From NCBI RefSeq assembly GCF_001443045.1, contig NZ_LKPJ01000007.1, positions 1 through 64,000 of the forward strand: DNA of 64,000 nucleotides, given 5' to 3'. The stretch's first letter is position 1; each line of letters opens with the position of its first letter. The position numbers were made by a program, and so were the translations under genes. Below, in pieces: positions 36,601-44,513 of the stretch. The notes beneath the pieces are model-generated. The model had not been told where the DNA came from and searched no databases. It was given only the letters and a program-made list of their open reading frames with translations. The DNA is from Burkholderia ambifaria. GTDB taxonomy: Bacteria; Pseudomonadota; Gammaproteobacteria; Burkholderiales; Burkholderiaceae.

Positions 36601-38463
36601 TCATTCGTCTACCTTGAACGCCGATACCAATAGCGTCAGTTCCGCCGCCTGCTGCTTGAGGCTTTCCGCGGCCGCCGCGCTTTCCTCGACCAGCGCCGCA
36701 TTCTGCTGCGTCATCTGGTCCAGCGACTGCACCGCGTCGCCGATCTGGTCGATGCCCGCGCTCTGCTCCAGGCTCGCCTCGGCGATCTCGCTCATCATCG
36801 CGCTGACGCCCTGCACCTGCGATACGACATCGCGCATCACCTTCCCGGCCTCGCTGACGAGTCGCGACCCGGTGTTCACCGTGCCCGCGCTGTGCTCGAT
36901 CAGCGCCTTGATGTCCTTCGCCGCCTGCGCGCTGCGCTGCGCGAGGTTCCGTACCTCCGACGCGACGACCGCAAACCCGCGCCCCTGCTCGCCGGCCCGT
37001 GCCGCTTCGACCGCGGCATTCAGCGCGAGGATGTTAGTCTGGAACGAGATGCTGTCGATCATCACGATGATCTCGGAGATCCGTTGCGACGCGTCGCTGA
37101 TCTGCTCCATCGTGGTCACGACTTCGCCGACGACCTGCCCGCCGCGCGTCGCGGTATCGGATGCGCCGGTGATCAGCTTCGCGGCCGTCGTCGCGGTTTC
37201 GGTGTTGTTGCGCACGACCGCCGTGATTTCCTCCATCGACGAAGCCGTCCGCTCGAGGTTGCTCGACTGCCCTTCGGTGCGCTCGCTGAGATCCGCATTG
37301 CCCGACGCGATCTGCGCGGACCCGGTCGCGATCGACGCGGACGCCGCGCGGATCCGGTGCACGAGCGTCGACAACGACGACACGAAGCGATTGAACGCGT
37401 CCGACAATTGACCGATCTCGTCCTGGCCCTCGACCGTCATCCGGCGCGTCAGGTCGCCCTGGCCGCTCGCGATCTCCGACAAGAGCGTCGCCGCGCGGCG
37501 GATCGGCGCGGCAATCGCGCGCCCGACCAGCCAGATCACGACCAGCGCGACGCCGAGGCCCGCCACCGCGGCGACCAGCGCCGCGCTGCGAATCGCGCGC
37601 GTCACCGGGCCGAGCAGTTCGGGCTGCGGCACTTCGACGACCACGTACGCATTCAGCTCCGGAATGAACGACGTCGCGATGAAGCGCGCACCGCCGTCGC
37701 CGTTGTAGCTCAGGTACGCATACGGCTTGCCGGCGAGCAGCGTCGACGATGCGTCGTCCGGCAGGCCCGGCTCGTCCTTCAGGAAATGCTTGCCGTCGAT
37801 CAGCGACGTATCGCGATGCATCATGATCGCGCCGTCCGGCCGCACGAGATACGCGAACCCGGTCTCGCCGATCCGGTACGCGGCGATCCCCTTCGCGAGC
37901 GCATCGACGGACAGGCTCATGCCGGCCGCGCCGATCGGCGTGCCGTCGAGCTCCACGCGGCTGTTGATGAACATCATGTAGCCGCCGAGCGTGACCTCGC
38001 GATCCATGTTCACGTCGTAGGTCTTGCCCGACGCGAGGAAGTTCGTCAGCCACTGATCCTTGTCGCCGACTTTTCGCTGCAGGCCGGCTTCGTTGTAGTA
38101 GTTGCCGCTCTTCACCGACACCCACTGCACGGACGCAGCCTTCTGCTCGTCCTTCACGCTCTTCGCTAGCTGGACCCAATTGCGCGTGCCGGCGTCGGGC
38201 TCGCCGTCGGCTTCCCATTGCAGCAGGAACGCATCGCGCGCGAGGAGGCGGGAGGCTGCGATCGGCCCGGCCATCTGCCGCTGCACGTCGGCGCGGATGC
38301 CGTTCACGGCGGTCGGCAGCTCGTCGCGGACGACGCGATCGCGCACGGCGTCGCCGATCAGACGAATGCTCAACCCGCTCGAAATCGCGACGAACACGAG
38401 CAGGCAACTCGTCATGCTGAAAATCAGCTTGTTCTGAATGGACAGCTTGCGCCAGAAATGCAT
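36601..38463 (-). CDS. methyl-accepting chemotaxis protein with periplasmic Cache domain
   Basis: This 620-residue chemoreceptor has an N-terminal helix (about 13-33) and a large periplasmic dCache-like sensor (about 40-290) including [18 protein letters not shown] and the [14 protein letters not shown] and [14 protein letters not shown] segments. A second helix (about 295-320) is followed by a HAMP domain. The cytoplasmic signalling hairpin has the invariant tip [21 protein letters not shown] and [17 protein letters not shown]. No cheA/W/Y genes are near. It is last in an apparent operon with the CRP/FliG-like, MotA and MotB genes (149-base gap to motB), which makes it a candidate input for that stator pair rather than only for flagella. 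Confidence 0.93.
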   Translation of the reverse strand: MHFWRKLSIQNKLIFSMTSCLLVFVAISSGLSIRLIGDAVRDRVVRDELPTAVNGIRADVQRQMAGPIAASRLLARDAFLLQWEADGEPDAGTRNWVQLAKSVKDEQKAASVQWVSVKSGNYYNEAGLQRKVGDKDQWLTNFLASGKTYDVNMDREVTLGGYMMFINSRVELDGTPIGAAGMSLSVDALAKGIAAYRIGETGFAYLVRPDGAIMMHRDTSLIDGKHFLKDEPGLPDDASSTLLAGKPYAYLSYNGDGGARFIATSFIPELNAYVVVEVPQPELLGPVTRAIRSAALVAAVAGLGVALVVIWLVGRAIAAPIRRAATLLSEIASGQGDLTRRMTVEGQDEIGQLSDAFNRFVSSLSTLVHRIRAASASIATGSAQIASGNADLSERTEGQSSNLERTASSMEEITAVVRNNTETATTAAKLITGASDTATRGGQVVGEVVTTMEQISDASQRISEIIVMIDSISFQTNILALNAAVEAARAGEQGRGFAVVASEVRNLAQRSAQAAKDIKALIEHSAGTVNTGSRLVSEAGKVMRDVVSQVQGVSAMMSEIAEASLEQSAGIDQIGDAVQSLDQMTQQNAALVEESAAAAESLKQQAAELTLLVSAFKVDE

Positions 38464-38612
38464 GGGAAACCCCCGATAACCGCTCGACCCGAGCCAGTTC
38501 GGGTTATCGGCAGGCGCGCGCGGAATCGCATCGCCAAGTTCACATGCCAGTCATACCGGATCCGATATATCGACGACGAACCCGGCTTGCTCGCCTGCGA
38601 ACGAACGCACGC

Positions 38613-39293
38613 TCAATACGCGACGAAGATCGTCACCCGCCGGTTGCGCGCCCGCGCGGCCACATCGTCGCCCGCGACGAGCGGCTGCGTATCGGCCCGC
38701 CCGATCGCCGCGAGCCGGTGCGGCGCGACGCCGCGATCGGCCAGATAGCGCACGACGCTGCCCGCCCGCGCCGACGACAGCTCCCAGTTCGATTCGTATT
38801 TCGCGTTCGCGATCGGCACGCTGTCGGTATGCCCTTCGACGAGAATGTCCCCGGTCGCATGCTCGCTCAGCGCCCGCGCGATCTGGCTCAGCACCGGCGC
38901 CGCGTCGGGCAGCAGGCGCGCATCGCCGACGTTGAACAGGATCTTCGCGTCGATGCCGATCTCGATGCCGTGCGGCGCCCGCACCAGCGAGATGCGGCCG
39001 TTCGTCTTCAGCGCATCGAGCGATGCCAGCCATGCCGGCGCGCCCGCGGGCGTCGCGGAATCGGTCGCGCTCGCCGCGCCGCCGTCGTGCCGCGCGAGCG
39101 TCTGGTAGCGGGCATCGAGCGCGTTGTATTTCGCGAGCTGCAGCACGTACAGCGCGAGAAACAGCACCATCAGCGTCGTGATGAGATCCGCATAGGAAAT
39201 CAGCCAGCGCCCGGACTGCGTGCCTTCGGCTTCATCGTCGTCGCGCCCGGCTGCGGCCGAGCCCGCCCGCGCGCCGTCAGTTCGAGCCGTCAT
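38613..39293 (-). CDS. MotB-family stator protein (non-flagellar context)
   Basis: This 226-residue protein has a single N-terminal helix with the MotB signature WLISYADLITTLMVLFLALY. The conserved proton-binding Asp is at residue 36. A linker of about 45 residues follows, then a C-terminal OmpA peptidoglycan-binding domain (EGHTDSVPIANAKYESNWEL, and RARNRRVTIFV at the end). The length is shorter than E. coli MotB (308). It lies 18 bases downstream of the MotA gene. No flagellar genes are present, so it is probably a paralogous stator dedicated to this operon. Confidence 0.9.
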   Translation of the reverse strand: MTARTDGARAGSAAAGRDDDEAEGTQSGRWLISYADLITTLMVLFLALYVLQLAKYNALDARYQTLARHDGGAASATDSATPAGAPAWLASLDALKTNGRISLVRAPHGIEIGIDAKILFNVGDARLLPDAAPVLSQIARALSEHATGDILVEGHTDSVPIANAKYESNWELSSARAGSVVRYLADRGVAPHRLAAIGRADTQPLVAGDDVAARARNRRVTIFVAY

Positions 39294-39311
39294 GTCGACA
39301 CTCCCGGTGCG

Positions 39312-40076
39312 TCATGCGAGCGACTCCGCCGCGCGGCCGCGCACGTCGCCGGTCAGCCGCGTTTCGATCGTATGCGGCGATTCCTTGCGCGAGATCGCGA
39401 GCAGGCCGTCGAGATACAGCTTACGAAAGCGCAGTTCGCTGTCGATCTGCGCGCGCAGCTTGCCATAGAGCGGCAGAAACACGAGATTCGCGAACGCGAG
39501 GCCGTAGAGCGTCGCAATGAACGCGACCGCGATGCCTGGCCCGAGTTGCGCCGGTTCGAGAATATGGCTCGTCACCTGGACCAGCCCCAGCACCGAGCCG
39601 AGAATGCCGAACGTCGGCGCATAGCCGCCGGCCTGCTGCCACACGCGCGCGGCCGCGAGCCGGCTGCGCTCGTATGCGTCGAGCTCGCGCTGCAGCGCGT
39701 CCTCGAGCACGGCGGTCGACACGCCGTTGGCGAGCAGTTCCAGCCCGCGCCGCGCGAACGGATGAATGCCGCTCACGTCCATCGATTCGAACGCGAGCAA
39801 CCCGTCGAGCTTCGCGCGATCGCCCCACTCGAGCAGGTCGGTCAGGTGCTTGCGGTCGACTTCCTGCGCCCGCACGAACGCGAGCCGCAACTGCTTCACC
39901 GCATCGAAGAACCGCGCCCACGTGTTCTGGATCATCACCGCGCCGAGCGTACCGCCGAGCACGATGACGAGCGCCTCGAACTGGAACAGCATCGGGAAAT
40001 GTCCGCCTTCCAGTGCGAAGCCGAACACGATGGCCGCGCCGCCGAGCACCACGCCGGCCAGGGTCAACAGGTCCAT
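39312..40076 (-). CDS. MotA-family stator protein (non-flagellar context)
   Basis: This 254-residue protein starts MDLLTLAGVVLGGAAIVFGF and has four helices in the 2+2 MotA pattern: about 5-22, 32-50, 150-170 and 180-205. The cytoplasmic loop carries charged residues (VDRKHLTDLLEWGDRAKLDG). Conserved proline-containing motifs are YAPTFGILGSVLGLVQV and NLVFLPLYGKL, corresponding to the Pro 173 and Pro 222 regions of E. coli MotA. The frame is open a further 99 codons upstream, but that is antisense of the next gene's end. It forms a proton channel with the MotB encoded 18 bases downstream. Confidence 0.9.
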   Translation of the reverse strand: MDLLTLAGVVLGGAAIVFGFALEGGHFPMLFQFEALVIVLGGTLGAVMIQNTWARFFDAVKQLRLAFVRAQEVDRKHLTDLLEWGDRAKLDGLLAFESMDVSGIHPFARRGLELLANGVSTAVLEDALQRELDAYERSRLAAARVWQQAGGYAPTFGILGSVLGLVQVTSHILEPAQLGPGIAVAFIATLYGLAFANLVFLPLYGKLRAQIDSELRFRKLYLDGLLAISRKESPHTIETRLTGDVRGRAAESLA

Positions 40077-40099
40077 ATGCGTCTCCGTCGGGTCGCGCG

Positions 40100-41338
40100 T
40101 TAAGCGTCGGATGAAGTCAACGGCGCGGATGCCGCCGGCGCCTTGGCAACGCGAATGGCATCGAGCACGCGCCGCCCGATCTCCTCGATCTCGATCGGAT
40201 CGAGCTTCAGCTCGCGGCGCATCACCCACGACACCTCGTTGCGCCGCGCTTCCGTCATCACGGAAAACAGCTTGTCGGCCACCGCGCGATCGTCGAGGCT
40301 CCCGATCAACTTCGCGAGATCGTACGTATCGAATGCGCTGATCACGTCGAACAGCGTGCGCTGGTCGATCCACACGATGTCCTCGAGCGCATGCACAGCA
40401 CCGCCGGCGCGCGGGTTGCGCCGCGAGAAATACGCGACGCCTTTCTGCTCGACGTAGCCCAGCACCTTCGACTTGCGGAACGCGAACACCTCGTCGGCGA
40501 TCTCGCCGTGCGACAGCTTGTTGAGCAGCAGCGTCCGGTCGACGCCGATCAGCGCCTCGAGATCGGCCAGCTCGATCAGTTCCAGCTCGCTGTTGATCGA
40601 CAGGTCGAGATCATGATCGGCGACCTGCTGCGCGCGATCGATCACGCGCGCGGCGTCGAAGGTGACGACCTGGCGCGCATCCGACGAAACCGCGTAATCG
40701 GCCGTGCCGCCGGCATGGTCGGCCGGTGCGGCTTCGATCGTGACGAGATTGAGCTTCTCCATGCGGCGCAGCATCGCGAGCACGTGCGGGCGCGAATGGC
40801 CGGCGATCGCGCGGCAGCGGCGAATCACGTCCGCGAGCGGCACCGACACCTCCGCCGCGTGTGCCTGCATTGGCCGGCGCGACCACGCGTCGTCCGCGCC
40901 GCGCGTGTCGGCGCCCGCCATCAGCGACAGCACATGCGCATACGACAGCACGCCCGGCATGAAATCCGCGTGCGTATAGGTCGCGAGCTGGTCGTCCTTG
41001 CGCTTTACGCGCCGGATCATTGTGCGCACGATATGCCGAAGCAGCGCGGACACATGCTCGATTTCCTCGTCGAGCAGCGTGGCCGGCACGACCGTGAGCT
41101 GACAAAACGACAGCGCCTTCGCCGTATGCGCGCGCGGCTCGGACGCGAGCAGCGCCGACTCGCCGAAAAACTCGCCGCGCCCGAGCGTCGCGACGACGAC
41201 GCGCTTGTCTTCGCAGCGCGTCGACAGCTCGACCTTGCCGTCGGCGATCAGAAAGATGACGGGCTCGCCGGCGAAGCCCTCCGAGTAGATGATCTCGCCG
41301 GGCGCGGCCGTGCGCGTCCACGATTGCTGACGATTCAA
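40100..41338 (-). CDS. CRP-like cyclic-nucleotide-binding protein fused to a FliG C-terminal-like domain
   Basis: This protein of 412 residues is read from a TTG at 41,338 that has AGGGGA 6 bases upstream; ATGs at 41,383 and 41,443 are possible but lack such sites. Residues about 10-120 form a cyclic-nucleotide-binding domain (PGEIIYSEG, GRGEFFGESALLASEPRAHT). Residues about 165-220 resemble a Crp winged helix (VIRRCRAIAGHSRPHVLAML). Residues 320-399 align without gaps of note to the FliG C-terminal torque domain: DIVWIDQRTL, the DTYDLAKLIGSLDD region, KLFSVMTEAR, and LDPIEIEEIGRRVLDAIR. MotA and MotB genes follow by 23 and 18 bases. FliG-C is what MotA acts on in flagella, so this looks like a dedicated cytoplasmic partner or nucleotide-gated regulator of the stator. 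That function is inference. Confidence 0.82.
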   Translation of the reverse strand: MNRQQSWTRTAAPGEIIYSEGFAGEPVIFLIADGKVELSTRCEDKRVVVATLGRGEFFGESALLASEPRAHTAKALSFCQLTVVPATLLDEEIEHVSALLRHIVRTMIRRVKRKDDQLATYTHADFMPGVLSYAHVLSLMAGADTRGADDAWSRRPMQAHAAEVSVPLADVIRRCRAIAGHSRPHVLAMLRRMEKLNLVTIEAAPADHAGGTADYAVSSDARQVVTFDAARVIDRAQQVADHDLDLSINSELELIELADLEALIGVDRTLLLNKLSHGEIADEVFAFRKSKVLGYVEQKGVAYFSRRNPRAGGAVHALEDIVWIDQRTLFDVISAFDTYDLAKLIGSLDDRAVADKLFSVMTEARRNEVSWVMRRELKLDPIEIEEIGRRVLDAIRVAKAPAASAPLTSSDA

Positions 41339-41807
41339 GTTGGTTCCCCTGCTGCGCTGGTTGTTGCGGACTGCGCGTCGCATGTCGCATGCATGCGATC
41401 GACAGTCATCCCCGTACCCGTATAACGTCATCGGCACCGGCATCCTTTAGGGAATTCACACTCGCTTTCAGCGAAAATCAAAGTGAAACGTTTGCGGCCG
41501 AACGCGCATCGCCGGAGGATGCCATGCGATGCATCCGCAACCGCGCGCCACCCGACCGACAGCACGACGATGCGCGGGAAGCAAAACAGCGCGGCGACAG
41601 GGTTTTCCCTGCTCGTTCGGTCGGCCTGCCAGCCTGACCGATGTCACCGGCATTTGTTTCGGGATGCTGTCTTTATCTTGCCGCCGCCTGCCGGCGCAAC
41701 TTCCCCCAGCGCGTTATCCGGCCCCTTTACTTTCAATATCATCCGATAATTACCTTTTATTTTCGTCTAAAATCGCGCTTCTTCTTACCTTAGGATGGAA
41801 TGAAGTT
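41339..41807. promoter_or_regulatory. divergent region between the CRP/FliG-like gene and the GH gene
   Basis: This 469-base region has no convincing gene. It carries the divergent promoters of the leftward motor operon and the rightward hydrolase gene. GTGAAACGTTT at 41,483-41,493 also occurs upstream of the 47,436 gene. A TTTCAGCG at 41,467-41,474 resembles half of the palindrome at 46,894. The stretch 41,735-41,800 is AT-rich and could hold the hydrolase promoter. Confidence 0.5.
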
Positions 41808-42776
41808 TTGATTAAACTGACGAAATCTATCTCACGAACGGCAATTGCCGCATGCGTTGCCTATGCCGGGCTGATGCCCCTGTCCCAATCCGCCAGTGCC
41901 CAGGTCGAACCGCTGAAGAATCCGGTCTACGGCGTCACGCTCGACGACCTGACGAAGCTGGATGCGATCATCGCGTCGCTGCAGAACCTGCCTTACCGAC
42001 CGACCGTGCGTGTCGTGTTCGATCCGGACACGTCCGCCGCCGACTACTACGCGCCGCTGCTGCGCCTGCACGCCGTCGCGTACGTGATGGGCGAGGTCTA
42101 CGATTCCTACTATTTCCCGACGAATCTCACGACCTACAAGGCGCGAACGCAGGAACTCGTGTCGCAGCTGAAGAACACGGTCGACGTGTGGGAAATCGCC
42201 AACGAAATCAACGGCGAATGGTTGCGTCCCAATCCGAACGGCACGAACACCGTGGTCAACTCGCAAGAGCAGCAGATCGGCCAGATGGTCGCCGCGGCCA
42301 ACACGATCGTCAAATCGAACGGCGGCAAGACCGCGATCACGCTGTACTACAACGACGACAGCAAGGGCAACAACTGCTGGGAGAAGCCGCAGGATTACTG
42401 GAAGACCTGGCCGACGGCGTTCCTGCCGGCAACGGTGCGCCAGCAGGCCGACTACGCGTTGTTCAGCTACTACCCGTATCAGGATTGCCCGGGACTGAAT
42501 CCGTCGTGGAATAGCGACTTCGCGGCGCTCGAAAGCATCTTCCCGAACGCGAAGGTCGGCTTCGGCGAAATCGGCACGTCGGAACTCTCCGCGCCGACGT
42601 CGGTACAGCAGAACCTGATCAAAACCTATTACCCGATGGTCAACAGCATGAACGATCCGCGTTTCATCGGCGGATTCTTCTGGTGGAACTACGCCGAACA
42701 GATGCTCCCGTATTCGACGAGCTCCTACTTCCAGTTGTTGCGTCAAACCATCATCCCGCTGAAGTCGCCCAACTGA
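41808..42776 (+). CDS. secreted clan GH-A glycoside hydrolase of the EPS locus
   Basis: This 322-residue protein is read from a TTG at 41,808, preceded by GGA 8 bases upstream and directly following an out-of-frame ATG. The first 31 residues form a signal peptide (ending SQSASA, cleaved before QVEPL). The mature part is a (beta/alpha)8 barrel of clan GH-A type. WEIANEINGEW provides the acid/base Glu 133 after Asn 132, and VGFGEIGTSE provides the nucleophile Glu 254. The nearest concept is the PslG/GH39-like endoglycosidases encoded in EPS clusters. It converges on the nfrA-like gene and probably trims or edits the locus polymer in the periplasm. Confidence 0.83.
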   Translation: MIKLTKSISRTAIAACVAYAGLMPLSQSASAQVEPLKNPVYGVTLDDLTKLDAIIASLQNLPYRPTVRVVFDPDTSAADYYAPLLRLHAVAYVMGEVYDSYYFPTNLTTYKARTQELVSQLKNTVDVWEIANEINGEWLRPNPNGTNTVVNSQEQQIGQMVAAANTIVKSNGGKTAITLYYNDDSKGNNCWEKPQDYWKTWPTAFLPATVRQQADYALFSYYPYQDCPGLNPSWNSDFAALESIFPNAKVGFGEIGTSELSAPTSVQQNLIKTYYPMVNSMNDPRFIGGFFWWNYAEQMLPYSTSSYFQLLRQTIIPLKSPN

Positions 42777-42818
42777 TCGGGCCCCATCCGCGAGTCGTTC
42801 CAGCGTCAGCGTAGTCAC

Positions 42819-44513
42819 TCAGAACCACAATGTCGCGCGTACCACGAGACCACGTGCGCGTGCCGCTGACGTCAATGGAAAACGGTACTGCACCGTCACG
42901 TCGAGATAGCTTGCCGGCGCGGTATACCTGCCTTCGCGAAACCAGTATCTGAACTGAACGCCAGGCCCCGCACCGATTGCCGTCCTGTTCGGCTGACGAT
43001 TATCGTGATCGCCTGCCACCGCGACGTGCGGGTAGACGGTCAGCCGGTTGCTCAGCATCGGCAAACGCCACGTGTGCCCGTAGCGCAGCTCCGAATAGAT
43101 GATGTAGCGGCCCGCCTTGATGAAATACGCACCCTCGACATAAGCCTGCCAGCTCCGCCAGCTCGGTTCGGTAACCCGCAGATCGGTGCCTGCCTCCGAC
43201 GAATAGCCCAGGCGCATCAGCCAGTCCGTCATCGACAGGCTGCCGACATGAAACAGCCGCTCGGCGGTCACCACTACGTTCTGATCGGGTATCGGCTTGT
43301 AGCGCATGCCCACCGACCCTTGTACCGTCGGCATGCCGGTCACGTTGCCGTTGCCATCGTAGGCCGTGCCATATCCGCGCACGAAGAACTGGAGAATACG
43401 GCCGTTCTGATAGCCGATCTTCGGGGGCTGCCAGTACGCCTCGATACCCGGCTGGAGCACGCTGATGGTGCCTTGCGGGCCGAATGCGGCCGACTGGTAT
43501 GGCGCACTCAGCACGAAACCCCAGGTACGCTCCAGCTGTTCGACTTCCCGTCGATAGCCGAACTTGCGCTGCGTGTCGAATGCATGTTCGTTTTCATCGG
43601 CGTCGAGACTGTGTTCGAACATCTGGACAGACTCCTCGTTCAATCCGATCCGCTTGGCGGTATAGCCGGCATCCGCGTAGTTCATCGCGTTGCCGGCGCC
43701 ACCGGCGAAACCCTCCTGAAATGCGTCGAGCGCCTCGCGATCCTTGTGTTCGCGCAAGAGGTCATAGGCTTGCTGCAGCTTTTGCTGCGCGCTGTCGTCG
43801 ACCGGCGTCTGCGGCGGCGGGTCGACTTGCCGTGCCTGCGCCGCGATCGACGCAGCCATGTTGCGCTCCGCATCCGTCGATGCGTCGCTCACCGCCAGAT
43901 CCGCCATGCGGATGGCGCTTTCGCGATCACCGGCCTGCAGGCTCAGTTGCGCGATACGCACCTGGACCACGGCCGACTTTTCATCGGCCAGCGGCGCCAG
44001 TGCAATGCCGGCTTCATGCGGGAGATTCGCCGCGAGCGCGCTGTCCGACCATGCGAGACGCAGGTTGCGCTGCTGCTCGTTGCTCCATTTTCCGGTGGCG
44101 ACGGCGGCCGAGAAATCGCGGCACGCAACGTCGTAGCGCATCTGCCGCTGCGCCAGGTAGCCATGCTGCGCCAGCACCGCCGCGCTCTTCGGAAAACGAA
44201 CGCTCAGCGATTCCAGCATCGCGTCCGCTTCGTCGACCTTCCCTTCGCGCCGGTACACATCCGCGAGCAGCAGCCCGAGCTGCTCGCTCCCCGGCTGCAT
44301 CTTGACGGCACGCGACGCGTATACTTCCGCGCGCGGCAGGTCGCCGGCATTGATCGCCTTGTATGCGCCGTCGGCGAGCCGATAGGCCTTGGCTGAAAGC
44401 TGCTGGGCGGCGGATGCCGGCGCCTGCCAGGCGAGCGACATGGCGATGGCCAGGGCGCTCAACCGTGCGCAGCGCGTGAGGCCGGCCGCGATCGGACGTG
44501 TCGAGCGTTTCAT
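42819..44513 (-). CDS. NfrA-like outer-membrane TPR/beta-barrel protein (polysaccharide export)
   Basis: This 564-residue protein has a signal peptide (about 1-36, ending ASAA before QQLSAK) and about 250 residues of TPR-like helical repeats (ADGAYKAINAGDLPRAEVYA, QKLQQAYDLLREHKDREALD). The C-terminal half is beta-rich, as in bacteriophage N4 adsorption protein A. It includes GAGPGVQFRYWFREGRYTAP and ends in the outer-membrane-type LVVRATLWF with a terminal Phe. The total is shorter than E. coli NfrA (about 990). Its start overlaps the NfrB-like stop by 4 bases. The inferred role is a periplasmic scaffold plus outer-membrane export pore for the glycan. Confidence 0.83.
   Translation of the reverse strand: MKRSTRPIAAGLTRCARLSALAIAMSLAWQAPASAAQQLSAKAYRLADGAYKAINAGDLPRAEVYASRAVKMQPGSEQLGLLLADVYRREGKVDEADAMLESLSVRFPKSAAVLAQHGYLAQRQMRYDVACRDFSAAVATGKWSNEQQRNLRLAWSDSALAANLPHEAGIALAPLADEKSAVVQVRIAQLSLQAGDRESAIRMADLAVSDASTDAERNMAASIAAQARQVDPPPQTPVDDSAQQKLQQAYDLLREHKDREALDAFQEGFAGGAGNAMNYADAGYTAKRIGLNEESVQMFEHSLDADENEHAFDTQRKFGYRREVEQLERTWGFVLSAPYQSAAFGPQGTISVLQPGIEAYWQPPKIGYQNGRILQFFVRGYGTAYDGNGNVTGMPTVQGSVGMRYKPIPDQNVVVTAERLFHVGSLSMTDWLMRLGYSSEAGTDLRVTEPSWRSWQAYVEGAYFIKAGRYIIYSELRYGHTWRLPMLSNRLTVYPHVAVAGDHDNRQPNRTAIGAGPGVQFRYWFREGRYTAPASYLDVTVQYRFPLTSAARARGLVVRATLWF

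Noticed and set aside
38613..40076. MotA/MotB-like pair as a Zorya phage-defence system
   Set aside because: Zorya ZorA has a long C-terminal helical tail and is followed by zorC/D/E-type genes. Here MotA is of normal length, and the neighbours are a chemoreceptor and a CRP/FliG-like gene.
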